A DNA stretch of 64,000 bases from Jeotgalicoccus coquinae (GCF_014207425.1 NZ_JACHFF010000001.1:248001-312000); one strand, 5' to 3'. Positions 7,456 to 19,341 are shown, counted from the stretch's first letter. Program-made: numbers and translations. Notes: generated from the sequence alone by a model not told the origin.

Positions 7456-7490
7456 TTTACTCTTTTTAACCGTTTTAACAGGCTGAAGCC

Positions 7491-7519
7491 TTTAAACTGC
7501 ATGCCTTTTGGGGTATAAT
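7491..7519 (+). promoter_or_regulatory. Promoter of the suf operon
   Basis: TTTAAA (7491-7496) and TATAAT (7514-7519) are 17 bp apart. This leaves a leader of about 95 nt before sufC; I see no obvious structured element in it. A second weaker TTGACT at 7548 lacks a well-spaced -10. Confidence 0.65.
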
Positions 7520-7620
7520 GTATAGGTGTTGTAAAGAGTCTGGTACTTTGACTATAGATTAGAATTATTATAAACTATAGAAGTATTAGAAAATCTTAAA
7601 TTTCAATTGGAGGATTAGAC

Positions 7621-8406
7621 ATGGCATCTGTTTTAGAAATTAAGAATCTACACGTTGAAATAGACGGTAAAGAAATATTAAAGGGTGTTGATTTAACAAT
7701 TAAACAGGGTGAAATCCACGCTGTAATGGGACCAAACGGTACTGGTAAATCTACACTTGCACAGGCTATTATGGGCCACCCGAGTTATGAAGTTACAGAA
7801 GGTGAAGTACTTCTTGACGGCGAAAACATTCTTGAAATGGAAGTAGACGAGCGCGCTCAGGCTGGTTTATTCCTTGGTATGCAATATCCATCAGAAATTT
7901 CTGGTGTAACTAACTCTGACTTCCTGCGTTCTGCTATTAATGCACAGCGTGAAGAAGGCGACGAAATTAACTTAATGCAGTTCATTAAGAAATTAGATAA
8001 AAACATGGAATACCTTGAAATGGATCCGGACATGGCTACACGCTATTTAAACGAAGGATTCTCAGGCGGAGAGAAAAAACGTAACGAAATTCTTCAGTTA
8101 ATGATGCTCGAGCCTAAATTCGGTATTTTAGACGAGATTGACTCCGGTCTTGATATTGATGCTTTAAGAGTTGTATCTGAAGGTATCAACAAACTGCGCG
8201 GCCAGGAATTCGGTTCTTTAATTATCACTCACTACCAGCGTTTACTTAACTACATCACACCTGACGTTGTTCACGTAATGATGAAAGGTAAAGTAGTTAA
8301 ATCAGGCGGTAAAGAACTTGCTGAACGCCTTGAGTCTGAAGGTTACGACTGGATTAAAGAAGAACTTGGCATCGACGACGAAACTGTCAGCTCAGAAGAC
8401 AAATAA
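7621..8406 (+). CDS. sufC: Fe-S cluster assembly ATPase SufC
   Basis: This 261-aa ABC-type ATPase drives the SufBCD scaffold. Visible motifs are Walker [10 protein letters not shown], signature [11 protein letters not shown] and Walker [13 protein letters not shown], which is typical of SufC. Length is normal. It opens the five-gene operon sufC-D-S-U-B, the order found in Staphylococcus and Bacillus, and sufD starts 15 nt later. It acts in the cytoplasm. Confidence 0.98.
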   Translation: MASVLEIKNLHVEIDGKEILKGVDLTIKQGEIHAVMGPNGTGKSTLAQAIMGHPSYEVTEGEVLLDGENILEMEVDERAQAGLFLGMQYPSEISGVTNSDFLRSAINAQREEGDEINLMQFIKKLDKNMEYLEMDPDMATRYLNEGFSGGEKKRNEILQLMMLEPKFGILDEIDSGLDIDALRVVSEGINKLRGQEFGSLIITHYQRLLNYITPDVVHVMMKGKVVKSGGKELAERLESEGYDWIKEELGIDDETVSSEDK

Positions 8407-8421
8407 GACGGGAGGATCACT

Positions 8422-9735
8422 ATGGCTACTGAATTAAATGCATTCGAACTGAATAAGGAAGAGATTATTGCCAATGCAAATACAAGAGGCGAGTCAGAAT
8501 TTCTTATCGGTAAAAGAAAAGAAGCAGTAGATAAATTTGATAGTCTTGACATGATTAAACCTGACAAGACTAAGGTAGACAAATGGGATTTCTTTAACGT
8601 AACTTCACCGGTTGTTGAGAGCAGCACTTATAACTCTCTTGAAGAACTGCCTGAAGCTGTTAAAGAATTAATTGACCTGGATAACAGTAAAAATATATAT
8701 GTACAGCATAACAACACACCTGCATACCTTCGTCTTGACGAAGATCTTAAAGCAAAAGGTGTAATTGCTGAAAATATCATTGACGCAGCAGACAATCATC
8801 CTGAACTTCTTGAGAAGTACTTTATGACTGAAGGCGTTAAAATTGATGAGAACAAGCTGACGGCGTACCACGCTGCGTTATTAAACGGCGGAATCTTCAT
8901 CTATGTGCCTAAAGACGTGCACATCGAAGACCCGATTCAGATGGTTGTACTTCACGACGATAAAGATGCTTCATTATTCAACCACGTACTGTTAGTAGCA
9001 GACGAAGGATCTGAAGTGACTTACGTAGAGAACTACTTCACTAACCTTGAATCATCAACTGAAAAAATTAACATTGTTTCAGAAGTTATTGCGTTAAACA
9101 ACTCTAAGATTACTTACGGTTCTGTAGATTTCCTGCCGAAAGAAATGACTGGATATGTTAACCGACGCGGTGTCGCTTCAGATGATGCCAACATCGACTG
9201 GGCACTTGGCCTGATGAACGATTCAAACATCATTTATGACAACACAACTTATCTGAACGGTGACCGTTCTGAATCAGATCTTAAAATCGTAACTGTAGGA
9301 CGCGGTGAAACGAAAGCTAACTTCACTACGCAGATTATTCACTACGGTAAAGATTCAAACGCTCACATTTTAAAACACGGTGTTATGAAAGACAGCGCTA
9401 CAAGCATCTTTAACGGTATCGGCTACATTAAGCACGGTGCTACAAGAGCTGACGCACAGCAGGAATCACGTATTCTTATGCTGAGTGAAAAAGCGCGCGG
9501 TGATGCTAACCCGATTCTTCTTATTGATGAAGATGATGTTACAGCAGGACACGCAGCTTCAGTCGGCCGTGTCGATGACCTGCAGCTCTTCTATCTGATG
9601 AGCCGCGGAATCTCGAAAAGAGAAGCGGAACGTTTAGTTATTCACGGTTTCCTGGATCCGGTAGTTAAAGCATTACCGATTGAATCTGTAAGAAATCAAC
9701 TCAAAGAGATTATCGAGCTTAAGGTATTATCTTAA
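8422..9735 (+). CDS. sufD: Fe-S cluster assembly protein SufD
   Basis: This 437-aa protein is the SufD half of the SufBC2D scaffold. The C-terminal beta-helix region ends with [35 protein letters not shown], the block shared by SufB and SufD; a conserved histidine is seen in AGHAASVG. ATG 8422 follows a GGGAGG site. It lies between sufC and sufS. Identity and length are typical, so no alternative is likely. Confidence 0.97.
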   Translation: MATELNAFELNKEEIIANANTRGESEFLIGKRKEAVDKFDSLDMIKPDKTKVDKWDFFNVTSPVVESSTYNSLEELPEAVKELIDLDNSKNIYVQHNNTPAYLRLDEDLKAKGVIAENIIDAADNHPELLEKYFMTEGVKIDENKLTAYHAALLNGGIFIYVPKDVHIEDPIQMVVLHDDKDASLFNHVLLVADEGSEVTYVENYFTNLESSTEKINIVSEVIALNNSKITYGSVDFLPKEMTGYVNRRGVASDDANIDWALGLMNDSNIIYDNTTYLNGDRSESDLKIVTVGRGETKANFTTQIIHYGKDSNAHILKHGVMKDSATSIFNGIGYIKHGATRADAQQESRILMLSEKARGDANPILLIDEDDVTAGHAASVGRVDDLQLFYLMSRGISKREAERLVIHGFLDPVVKALPIESVRNQLKEIIELKVLS

Positions 9736-9752
9736 GGAAGGGAGGGCTCTGA

Positions 9753-11403
<1,651 letters not shown>

Positions 11404-11430
11404 AAATATAGTATTGAGGAGCGATCATAT

Positions 11431-12828
11431 ATGGTTAAGCAAGCACCGGAAATTGGCGATTACAAATATGGTTTCCACGATAAGGACGTTTCGATTTTCC
11501 GTTCTGACAGAGGATTAACTGAAGAAATCGTCCGTGAAATTTCTAATATGAAAGAAGAGCCGCAGTGGATGCTGGACTACCGTCTTAAATCTCTGCAGCA
11601 CTTCTATGACAGACCAATGCCTTTATGGGGCGGAGACTTATCGGAACTTGATTTCGATGAGATTACGTACTACGTAAAACCGTCTGAACAGACTGAACGT
11701 TCATGGGATGAAGTACCTGAAGAAATCAAACGTACGTTTGACAAATTAGGTATTCCTGAAGCTGAACAGAAGTACTTAGCAGGAGTTTCTGCTCAGTATG
11801 AGTCTGAAGTTGTTTATCACAACATGGAGAAAGATCTTGAAGATAGAGGTGTTATCTTTAAAGATACTGACTCTGCACTTAGAGAAAACGAAGAACTGTT
11901 CAAAGAATACTTCGGTAAAGTAGTACCTTATACTGATAACAAGTTCTCTGCATTAAACTCGGCTGTATGGTCGGGCGGATCATTCATTTACTGCCCGCCG
12001 GGAGTTAAGCTTGATACACCATTACAAGCATACTTCCGTATCAACTCTGAAAACATGGGTCAGTTTGAGCGTACTTTAATTATCTGTGATGAAGGCTCAA
12101 GCGTACACTATGTTGAGGGTTGTACAGCACCGACTTACACGACGAACTCACTGCACTCTGCAGTAGTTGAAATTATCGTTAAGCGCGATGCATACTGCCG
12201 TTACACAACAATCCAGAACTGGGCAAACAACGTATACAACCTGGTAACTAAACGTACTTTCGTTGATGAAAACGGAACTATGGAATGGGTTGACGGGAAC
12301 ATCGGCTCCAAGATTACAATGAAATATCCGTCTATCTTCCTTAAAGGTGAAGGTTCACGCGGTATGACATTATCAATCGCTTTAGCTGGTAAAGGACAGT
12401 TGCAGGATGCTGGTGCGAAAATGATTCACTTAGCGCCAAACACATCTTCTACAATTGTTTCTAAATCAATCGCTAAAGGCGGCGGTAAAGTATCTTACCG
12501 CGGACAGGTTCACTTCGGAAGAAAAGCACACGGTGCACGTTCCAATATCGAATGTGATACTCTGATTATGGATAACGAATCTACTTCGGATACGATTCCA
12601 TACAACGAAATATTAAATGATAACATCTCTCTTGAGCACGAAGCGAAAGTTTCGAAAGTATCAGAAGAACAGTTATTCTATTTAATGAGCCGTGGACTTG
12701 GTGAAGAAGAAGCGACAGAAATGATCGTTATGGGCTTCATCGAACCATTCACAAAAGAACTGCCGATGGAATATGCAGTAGAAATGAACCGTTTAATCAG
12801 CTTCGAAATGGAAGGATCAATCGGTTAA
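11431..12828 (+). CDS. sufB: Fe-S cluster assembly protein SufB
   Basis: This 465-aa protein is the core of the SufBC2D scaffold. The N-terminal part has the family start ([20 protein letters not shown]), the middle shows [13 protein letters not shown] and the C-terminus [30 protein letters not shown], homologous to SufD. It is the last gene of the operon and is followed by a strong terminator at 12846. Length is normal. Confidence 0.98.
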   Translation: MVKQAPEIGDYKYGFHDKDVSIFRSDRGLTEEIVREISNMKEEPQWMLDYRLKSLQHFYDRPMPLWGGDLSELDFDEITYYVKPSEQTERSWDEVPEEIKRTFDKLGIPEAEQKYLAGVSAQYESEVVYHNMEKDLEDRGVIFKDTDSALRENEELFKEYFGKVVPYTDNKFSALNSAVWSGGSFIYCPPGVKLDTPLQAYFRINSENMGQFERTLIICDEGSSVHYVEGCTAPTYTTNSLHSAVVEIIVKRDAYCRYTTIQNWANNVYNLVTKRTFVDENGTMEWVDGNIGSKITMKYPSIFLKGEGSRGMTLSIALAGKGQLQDAGAKMIHLAPNTSSTIVSKSIAKGGGKVSYRGQVHFGRKAHGARSNIECDTLIMDNESTSDTIPYNEILNDNISLEHEAKVSKVSEEQLFYLMSRGLGEEEATEMIVMGFIEPFTKELPMEYAVEMNRLISFEMEGSIG

Positions 12829-12845
12829 TAGAATTATATATGTAG

Positions 12846-12876
12846 AACCGCCACATTTATATGTGGCGGTTTTTTG
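12846..12876 (+). terminator. Rho-independent terminator after sufB
   Basis: AACCGCCACAT and ATGTGGCGGTT form a perfect 11-bp stem with loop TTAT, then a T-run. Confidence 0.94.
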
Positions 12877-12978
12877 TGTTTTTCCGGGTATTGATGTATT
12901 ATTAAAAAAATTCAAATAAAAGGTGTAGTAATGTTTTTATAGGGTAATTGAATAAGTATAATTTCAGGGGTGATTATA

Positions 12979-14400
12979 TTGGGAGAAAGTACTAACGTAA
13001 AAGGTAAAAGTTCAAAAGACATCAGTCAGAAGTTTCCGCATACATATGCGATACTGCTGATTATTGTTATCCTGGGAGCAGCACTAAGCTACATAATACC
13101 TGCCGGGGAATATGACCGTCAGGAAGTTGATGACAGAGTGGAAGTAGTCAGCGGCAGCTTCCATGGTGTTGAACAAAATCCGGTATCATTTATGGATTTA
13201 ATTATGGCAATTCCAACGGGATTGAATGAAGCTGCGGATATTATTTTCTACATATTCTTAATTGGCGGAGCGTTCGGAGTCATCCGTGCGACCGGTGCAA
13301 TTGAAGCAATCATTCAAAAAGTAATGGATAATGTTAAAAAGAATGAAATGCTGTTAATTCCGGTTATTATGACAGTATTTTCAATACTTGGATTTACAAC
13401 CGGAATGGCTGAGGAAACAATTATTTTTGTGCCAATCGGTATTATGCTGGCAGTTGCATTAGGGTATGATGCAATGGTCGGTACAGCAATGGTAACGCTT
13501 GGTGCAGCTGCCGGATTCACCGGCGGTATGTTTAATCCGTTCACAGTTGGTATCGCACACGGTATTGCGGAACTGCCGATTTTCTCAGGATGGGGTTTCA
13601 GAATAGTAGTGTATCTTGCAGTGTTAATCTCAGGTATTCTGTTTGTAATGAATTATGCCAAGAAAGTTAAGAAAGATCCGGAACGCAGTCTTGTTTATGA
13701 AGAAAACCAGGCTGGACAGCTTAATTTTACTGAAGGCGAAATGGAAGTTACAAAATTAACAAAACGTCATATTGTTATTGTTGTTTTATTTGCAGCGACA
13801 ATTGCGTTTAACGTCTATGGTATTTTCGCACATGGCTGGTTCCTGACAGAACTTGCTGCAAACTTCTTCGCTATCGGGATTATTATCGGATTCGTCGGCG
13901 GACTGAAGCTGAATGCAATATTTGACGCATTTATCGACGGTATGAAAATTGTCGTCTACGGTGCAATTATTGTCGGTTTCGCAAGAGCTATACTTGTAGT
14001 ACTTGAATCGGGCTTTATTATCGATACGATTATTTACAGCATGAGTGCGGCACTGGATTATATTCCTAATGCACTGACAGCGCTTGGAATGCTTGTTGTG
14101 CAGGTTATAATTAACTTCTTCATTCCATCAGGTTCCGGCCAGGCGATGACGACGATGCCTGTTATGATTCCAATCTCGGATCTGCAGGACATTCCGAGAC
14201 AGGTGGCGGTACTTGCATTCCAGTATGGTGATGCGATTACAAACAGTATTATTCCGACATCTGCATCATTAATGGGTGTACTCGCTGTAGCAGGTATCCC
14301 GTATATTAAATGGGTGAAATTCGTTTGGAAATTAATTATTATCTGGTTAATCATTGCAGCGGTTGCATTAGTAGTCGCAACACTGATTAACTTACAGTAA
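12979..14400 (+). CDS. YfcC-family (DcuC superfamily) membrane carrier
   Basis: This protein of about 473 aa has 11-12 predicted membrane segments and belongs to the YfcC/DcuC carrier group, whose members are annotated as basic amino acid antiporters or C4-dicarboxylate carriers. Family traits are SYIIPAGEYDR after the first segment, GMAEETIIFVPIG, GGMFNPFTVGIAHG and NFFIPSGSGQAMTTMPVM. The start is probably TTG 12979, six bases after AGGGGTGA; the upstream GTG at 12970 lies inside that site. It is transcribed alone with its own terminator. The substrate cannot be read from sequence. Confidence 0.82.
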   Translation: MGESTNVKGKSSKDISQKFPHTYAILLIIVILGAALSYIIPAGEYDRQEVDDRVEVVSGSFHGVEQNPVSFMDLIMAIPTGLNEAADIIFYIFLIGGAFGVIRATGAIEAIIQKVMDNVKKNEMLLIPVIMTVFSILGFTTGMAEETIIFVPIGIMLAVALGYDAMVGTAMVTLGAAAGFTGGMFNPFTVGIAHGIAELPIFSGWGFRIVVYLAVLISGILFVMNYAKKVKKDPERSLVYEENQAGQLNFTEGEMEVTKLTKRHIVIVVLFAATIAFNVYGIFAHGWFLTELAANFFAIGIIIGFVGGLKLNAIFDAFIDGMKIVVYGAIIVGFARAILVVLESGFIIDTIIYSMSAALDYIPNALTALGMLVVQVIINFFIPSGSGQAMTTMPVMIPISDLQDIPRQVAVLAFQYGDAITNSIIPTSASLMGVLAVAGIPYIKWVKFVWKLIIIWLIIAAVALVVATLINLQ

Positions 14401-14410
14401 ACAATTTTGA

Positions 14411-14436
14411 TGGGCAGCTCCCGCTGCTCATTTTTT
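14411..14436 (+). terminator. Rho-independent terminator after the YfcC-type carrier
   Basis: TGGGCAGC and GCTGCTCA form an 8-bp stem with G-U pairs, loop TCCC, then T6. Confidence 0.85.
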
Positions 14437-14470
14437 AATGCAACTAATGACTGATTATTCTGATAATAAA

Positions 14471-14498
14471 TTGACTAAAAGTTATTCGGTGATAATAT
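14471..14498 (+). promoter_or_regulatory. Promoter of the heme-copper-oxidase-like gene
   Basis: TTGACT (14471-14476) and TAATAT (14493-14498) are 16 bp apart, about 30 nt before ATG 14531. Confidence 0.55.
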
Positions 14499-14530
14499 GT
14501 AAGTATATACAGAGAATGGAGGCGTATTAA

Positions 14531-14926
14531 ATGGGTCATACATGGTTAAAATTGTCGGTACTTTATCTCGTTATCGGTATTTCAGTCGGGTTGTTTATGT
14601 CAATAACGCTACAGCTTAACTGGGCTGCCGGACATGCTCACGTCAACGTGGTAGGCTGGCTTTCAACGTTAGGTATTGGCGCAGTTTTATCAATTTACCC
14701 TCATCTTGCTGAAAACGCACTTGGTACAGCAACGTTCTGGCTGTACCATATCGGTGTTCCTTTATTCCTCTTCAGTACTTTTTTCGTTCAGGTTAATCCC
14801 GGTGTTGCACATATTTTCACATTTATCGGCGGTCCGATGTTCCTTCTTGCTATTATTCTTTTCGGTGTGAATCTCTTCATGAATTTAAAAGATGACGATG
14901 TTGTAAAGTATAAGCGCGGTATATAA
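14531..14926 (+). CDS. Small four-helix membrane protein resembling heme-copper oxidase subunit I
   Basis: This 131-aa protein has four predicted membrane segments. The GHAHVNVVGW motif in helix 2 (histidines near residues 36 and 38) and the YHIG motif in helix 3 look like the heme-ligand helices of NorB/CcoN-type oxidases, but the protein is only about a quarter of subunit I. Small stand-alone proteins of this type occur in Firmicutes and are often labelled cytochrome-c oxidase. It has its own promoter and ribosome site GGAGG. Whether it binds heme is unknown; it is not a fragment of a larger decayed gene as far as the flanks show. Confidence 0.65.
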   Translation: MGHTWLKLSVLYLVIGISVGLFMSITLQLNWAAGHAHVNVVGWLSTLGIGAVLSIYPHLAENALGTATFWLYHIGVPLFLFSTFFVQVNPGVAHIFTFIGGPMFLLAIILFGVNLFMNLKDDDVVKYKRGI

Positions 14927-14992
14927 TATTTGTATCATGTAACTCCGAGGACTTATAATAGGGATAACCACTTAAAAAAGGCAGGGAGATAA

Positions 14993-15544
14993 ATGGATAA
15001 CATACAGGTATTTTATGACATCGCTTTAACGCCGGATGAGTATCGTGAAAAACTTACAGAATTAAAAGACGGGTTCGATAAAATTTATAATGAACACACA
15101 ATAACGAAAGATAGTGATTTTGAAAATTTTAAGAACAGTAACATGAATCTGCTCGTAATCGCAGAGCCATGGTGTTCACACTGTATGCTGAACCTGGCAA
15201 TTCTTTTCAAACTTGCTGAAGCAGCAGATATCAACGTTAAAGTTTCACTGAGAGATGATAACGAAGCGTTAATGAACGCTTATTTAACAAACGGCAATAA
15301 AGTAATTCCAAAAGTTATCGCAATCGATAAAGAAGAAAAAGAAGCAGCTGTCTGGGGACCCCGTGCACCGATGACAGCAATTATTCAAAAGGATATTATG
15401 AAAGATATGCCGGAAAAAGGTACAGCAGAATACGATGCGGCATTTACAGCAGTTAAGAAAGAAATGAAAGAAAAATTCATGACTTCACCTGAACTTTGGG
15501 ATGCTGTTGAGACAGATTTAAAGCAAACTTTATCAGTAAAATAA
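14993..15544 (+). CDS. Thioredoxin-family protein (Thioredoxin_9 type)
   Basis: This 183-aa cytoplasmic protein has a thioredoxin fold with active site W60-C61-S-H-C64 in EPWCSHCMLN, preceded by an alpha-helical extension of about 50 residues and followed by the cis-proline region KVIPKVIAIDKE. No signal peptide is visible. ATG 14993 follows GGCAGGGAG. A promoter TATAAT at 14954 precedes it, so it is probably a separate unit from the upstream membrane protein. Its redox partner is unknown. Confidence 0.82.
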   Translation: MDNIQVFYDIALTPDEYREKLTELKDGFDKIYNEHTITKDSDFENFKNSNMNLLVIAEPWCSHCMLNLAILFKLAEAADINVKVSLRDDNEALMNAYLTNGNKVIPKVIAIDKEEKEAAVWGPRAPMTAIIQKDIMKDMPEKGTAEYDAAFTAVKKEMKEKFMTSPELWDAVETDLKQTLSVK

Positions 15545-15552
15545 TTTATAGA

Positions 15553-15596
15553 ATCTCCTCTGAAGCCTCATGCTTTGGAGGATATTTCATTTTGAG
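15553..15596 (+). terminator. Probable terminator after the thioredoxin-family gene
   Basis: An imperfect stem (ATCTCCTCTGAAGC with GCTTTGGAGGAT, loop CTCAT) is followed by T-rich sequence. The bulges make it weaker than others here. Confidence 0.55.
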
Positions 15597-15679
15597 CTGT
15601 GAAAAACCTTTTTCCGTTTAAAAAATTCTGTGCTAAACTGTAAATCATTATGAATAGATTTACGACAGGGGATGTTTTT

Positions 15680-16687
15680 GTGAGTGTGACATATAAAGAG
15701 CATGATAAAGGAATCATAGAATATATACTGACGAATAATAACGGTATGACTGTAAAAGTCATAAATATCGGCTGCAGTATTACTGAAATACTTATACCGG
15801 ATAACAAAGGCAGATACAGCAATGTCGTCCTGAGATATGACTCGCTTGAAGAGTATTTCAGCAATGATCATTTCCTCGGCGCTGTTATTGCACCGGTTGC
15901 CGGAAGAGTGGAGAATGCATCATTTACGATTAATGATGAAGCATATTCATTTACAGCCAATGAAGGAAAGAACCTGCTTCACAGCGGCGGATTAAATCCG
16001 TACAACAAAATCTGGGACAGTTCTGCAGAGGATAATAAAATCACTTTCAAGTTTCAGATGGAAAATGGATTCCCCGGTAGCCCGTTGTTTAAAGTGGTTT
16101 ACAGTCTGACTGAGGCAAACGAACTGAAGCTCGAATATGAAGTGACCGCTGAGTCGGAAAGTGTCGCAGTCCCGACGAGCCATACATATTTTAACCTCGG
16201 CAGTGAAGCGGATGAAAATACAGCAAACCATGAGATTAAAAGTAATACCGAAAGCTGGCTGAAGATGAATGAGGAATTGATTCCGGAAAGCATTGAGCAT
16301 GCTGAAGGGCTGTTTGATTTGAAAGAGGGACGGGTGTTCAGCGATATATTTTCGAGTGATAATGAGCAGATTAAAATCGCCAACGGCGGCTTCGATCACT
16401 ACTTCATTTTTGATGAGTATGATAAATCAGCTGTAATTACTGATGACAACAGCGGCCGCACAATGAAAGTATCGACGACTTTTCCCGGAATGATTCTTTA
16501 TACAGGGAACAACCTGGATGAGACAATCAGACTGCAGGACAGAAAAGCACAGAAATATGCGGGATTCTGCGTGGAAACACAATGTACGCCTGCAGCATTA
16601 AAGCTTCCTTTAAACCAGAAAGTCAGAATTGAAGCAGGCGTACCTTATAAGAAAGAAACAGTATTCAGTTTCAGTACTGAATCATAA
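15680..16687 (+). CDS. galM: Aldose 1-epimerase (mutarotase)
   Basis: This enzyme of about 335 aa interconverts the alpha and beta anomers of aldoses. GalM signatures are the catalytic histidine in PTSHTYFNLG and the catalytic glutamate in GFCVETQCTPAA near the C-terminus, with NEGKNLLHSGG and GFDHYFIF between. GTG 15680 is preferred because AGGGGATG lies about 7 nt before it; an in-frame ATG at 15650 has no ribosome site. It sits beside, and convergent to, xylR. Since mutarotation feeds xylose isomerase, a role with the xyl genes is plausible, but it is transcribed separately. Confidence 0.93.
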   Translation: MSVTYKEHDKGIIEYILTNNNGMTVKVINIGCSITEILIPDNKGRYSNVVLRYDSLEEYFSNDHFLGAVIAPVAGRVENASFTINDEAYSFTANEGKNLLHSGGLNPYNKIWDSSAEDNKITFKFQMENGFPGSPLFKVVYSLTEANELKLEYEVTAESESVAVPTSHTYFNLGSEADENTANHEIKSNTESWLKMNEELIPESIEHAEGLFDLKEGRVFSDIFSSDNEQIKIANGGFDHYFIFDEYDKSAVITDDNSGRTMKVSTTFPGMILYTGNNLDETIRLQDRKAQKYAGFCVETQCTPAALKLPLNQKVRIEAGVPYKKETVFSFSTES

Positions 16688-16688
16688 A

Positions 16689-16735
16689 ACTAAAAAAAGT
16701 GTCTGCTCAATTTTGAGCAGACACTTTTTTTAGTT
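16689..16735. terminator. Bidirectional terminator between galM and xylR
   Basis: A nearly perfect inverted repeat of over 20 bp per arm, with A-run on one side and T-run on the other, serves both converging genes. It overlaps the last bases of xylR. Confidence 0.92.
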
Positions 16736-17882
16736 AAATATTAATATCATACCGGTCGCGGTAAAGATATTTTCTCGCGATAACAAAGCCCATGCCTTCG
16801 ATAGTAGTATGGCTTTCCTTATCCACGAATAAAACTTTGGAGCCTTGTATTTCATCGTCAATATCCAGATAGCCTTTAAAATGTCTCATCTTGTTCCCGA
16901 TGATTATGTAATCCGGACTCATCGCACGTGCAACGTTTTCCAGTCCGGTATTCATATGTGACGATAATTCCTTCATCGCTTCAAGTGCTACGGGGTTGTT
17001 ATTCTCCAGTTCTTTAAGAACGTTGTCTATACCTTTTTCCATCTTCAGACCTTTTCTCTCGAGAGAATCGTAAAAAGCCTGTTCGGAAGCATATGTTTCC
17101 CAGCATCCTTTTCTTCCGCAGTGGCACTGTCTGCCGTTTTCTACAATGACGTTGTGTCCGAACTCTCCGGCGAGACCCATCTTTCCTCTGTAGAGATTAC
17201 CGGAAATAATAATACCTGTACCGATACCGATGCCGGCACTGACGTAGACAAGGTTTGTATGCTCCGGACTTTCTACATGATGCAGAGCACCGAGAGCACC
17301 GGCATTTGCTTCGTTAAATGTTTTGATAGGAATGCCCTTAAAGACATCTTTGAATTCTTCAGACAGATCAATATTTTTCCAGCCGATGTTAGGGGCATGA
17401 ATAATCATGCCTTTAATATCGACTGTCGCCGGTACAGCTACGGCAACTTCGATAATATCTTTAATATCAATATTAAGTGTTCCGATGGCGCGGTCAAATG
17501 ACTCTTTTAGCAGTTCTGCTATTATTACCGTGTCATTATTATCGATCTCAATTCTTTGAGTGAATACGTCTTCGAGCATTAAATTCATTACTGTAAAGTA
17601 AATATCACTGCCGCCGATTTTTATTCCGGCAATATATTTTGCATCAGGATTGAATTTAAGAAGCTTTGGTTTTCTGCCGCCGCTCGACATTCCGTACCCG
17701 AGATCTACAATCAGATTTTCATTGAGCAGTTCGTCTGTAATTTTAGATACTGTCGCTTTGTTCAGTCCGGTCTCTTTGGCCAGCTGTGCCCGTGAAATCA
17801 TCTCAGTTGAAGTGAGCAGTTTCAGAATTTTATTCGTATTAAATTGTTTGATTGATTGCTGATTAACTATACTTTGGTTCAT
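16734..17882 (-). CDS. xylR: Xylose operon repressor, ROK family
   Basis: This 382-aa protein combines an N-terminal winged helix-turn-helix (residues about 15-60, TEMISRAQLAKETGLNKATVSK) with a ROK sugar-binding domain. The ROK core shows GIGIGTGIIISG, GEFGHNVI and the zinc motif CHCGRKGCWE. It is divergent from xylA, with a 9-bp inverted-repeat operator between them, so it very likely represses xylAB and releases DNA on binding xylose. Start 17882 has AGGAG at the right distance. Length is normal for XylR. Confidence 0.95.
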   Translation of the reverse strand: MNQSIVNQQSIKQFNTNKILKLLTSTEMISRAQLAKETGLNKATVSKITDELLNENLIVDLGYGMSSGGRKPKLLKFNPDAKYIAGIKIGGSDIYFTVMNLMLEDVFTQRIEIDNNDTVIIAELLKESFDRAIGTLNIDIKDIIEVAVAVPATVDIKGMIIHAPNIGWKNIDLSEEFKDVFKGIPIKTFNEANAGALGALHHVESPEHTNLVYVSAGIGIGTGIIISGNLYRGKMGLAGEFGHNVIVENGRQCHCGRKGCWETYASEQAFYDSLERKGLKMEKGIDNVLKELENNNPVALEAMKELSSHMNTGLENVARAMSPDYIIIGNKMRHFKGYLDIDDEIQGSKVLFVDKESHTTIEGMGFVIARKYLYRDRYDINI

Positions 17883-17946
17883 AGCGCTCTCCTATGTTTG
17901 TTTGTACGGGATTTCTTCAAAGTATAGCACAATTTTCAAATTTAGT

Positions 17947-17996
17947 TTGACACCGATTTCAAATACATGTATTCTTTGTTTAACCAATAAACAAAG
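17947..17996 (+). promoter_or_regulatory. xylA promoter with XylR operator and candidate CRE
   Basis: The promoter is TTGACA (17947-17952) with 17-bp spacing to TATTCT (17970-17975). The operator is a perfect inverted repeat CTTTGTTTA-ACCAA-TAAACAAAG (17974-17996) that overlaps the -10 and start site, close to the known XylR operators of Gram-positives. A CcpA-like site TGACACCGATTTCA (17948-17961) overlaps the -35 and deviates from the CRE consensus at one position. Confidence 0.82.
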
Positions 17997-18016
17997 TATT
18001 TTCAGGAGGAACAATA

Positions 18017-19339
18017 ATGACTTATTTTAATCAGGAACAAATTAACTATGAGGGACCATACTCAAATAATCCTTTAAGTTTTAAATATTATAACCCGGAA
18101 GAAGTAATCGGCGGCAAGACTATGGCTGAGCACATGAAATTCAGTGTCGCTTACTGGCATACATTTACAGAAGACCTGTCTGACCCGTTCGGCGGCGGTA
18201 CTGCCAAACGTAACTGGGATCATCTTGAAGGCATGGAAAAAGCTAAAGCAAGAGTAGAGGCGATGTTCGAACTTCTAGAAATTCTTAACGTTGACTATTT
18301 CTGTTTCCACGATGCAGATATTGCACCTGAAGGAAAAGATCTTAAAGAAACAAACGAAAACCTTGATGAAATCGTTGCGCTTATCAAACAGAAAATGGCT
18401 GAAACCGGCAAGAAACTTCTTTGGAATACAGCGAACAACTTCTCACACGAGCGTTTCGTACTGGGTGCCGCTTCATCTTCAAATGCAGATGTATTTGCAT
18501 ATGCAGCAGCTAAAGTAAAAAAACAGCTGGATATCGCTAAAGAACTCGGTGCAAGCAGCTACGTATTCTGGGGCGGACGTGAAGGGTACGAAAGCCTGCT
18601 TAATACAGATATGAAACTTGAAACAGATAACCTTGCCCGTTTCTTCAAACTTGCTAAAGCTTATGCAGATAAGATTGGCTACGATGGCCAGTTCCTGATT
18701 GAACCTAAACCAAAAGAGCCGACATCTCACCAGTACGACTTTGATGTGGCAAGCGGTCATGCATTTCTTCAGAAACACGGTCTGGAAGATGTGTTCAAAT
18801 TCAATATCGAAGCTAATCATGCAACACTTGCAGGACACTCGTTCCAGCACGAACTCAGATATGCAAGAGACAACGACATGCTTGGTTCAGTCGATGCTAA
18901 CCAGGGTCATCCGTTGCTGGGATGGGATACAGATGAGTTCCCTACAGATGTGTACGAAACAACTATGGCAATGTATGAAATTCTTAAAAACGGCGGACTT
19001 GAAAAAGGCGGTCTGAACTTCGATGCCAAGCCGAGACGTACTTCATTCGAACAGGAAGATCTTATTCACACTCACGTAGCAGGTATGGATGCATTTGCAC
19101 TTGGACTGCGCGTAGCACACAAAATGATCGAAGATAACTTCTTTGAAAACATCGTTGACGAAAAATATAAATCTTACACTGAAGGCATCGGCCGTAAGAT
19201 TATAGAAGGCGAAACAAGCCTTGAAGAACTTGAAGCTTACGCACTGGATAACAGCGAGATCACTAACAAGTCAGATCATCTTGAACTTGTTAAATCACAA
19301 ATCAACCAGTACATTCTTAATATCAACAGAGGTGTCTAA
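18017..19339 (+). CDS. xylA: Xylose isomerase
   Basis: This 440-aa class II enzyme converts D-xylose to D-xylulose. Metal- and substrate-binding blocks are [12 protein letters not shown] (catalytic histidine), [30 protein letters not shown] and [20 protein letters not shown]. Length is typical of class II. ATG 18017 follows CAGGAGGA. xylB follows after 2 nt, so the two are cotranscribed. Regulation by XylR and probably CcpA is shown by the upstream sites. Confidence 0.98.
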   Translation: MTYFNQEQINYEGPYSNNPLSFKYYNPEEVIGGKTMAEHMKFSVAYWHTFTEDLSDPFGGGTAKRNWDHLEGMEKAKARVEAMFELLEILNVDYFCFHDADIAPEGKDLKETNENLDEIVALIKQKMAETGKKLLWNTANNFSHERFVLGAASSSNADVFAYAAAKVKKQLDIAKELGASSYVFWGGREGYESLLNTDMKLETDNLARFFKLAKAYADKIGYDGQFLIEPKPKEPTSHQYDFDVASGHAFLQKHGLEDVFKFNIEANHATLAGHSFQHELRYARDNDMLGSVDANQGHPLLGWDTDEFPTDVYETTMAMYEILKNGGLEKGGLNFDAKPRRTSFEQEDLIHTHVAGMDAFALGLRVAHKMIEDNFFENIVDEKYKSYTEGIGRKIIEGETSLEELEAYALDNSEITNKSDHLELVKSQINQYILNINRGV

Positions 19340-19341
19340 CA

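Noticed and set aside
12979-15544. Defence island or mobile element
   Set aside because: All genes are transporters or redox proteins with normal codon use; no integrase, transposase, direct repeats or tRNA attachment site seen here or elsewhere in the window.
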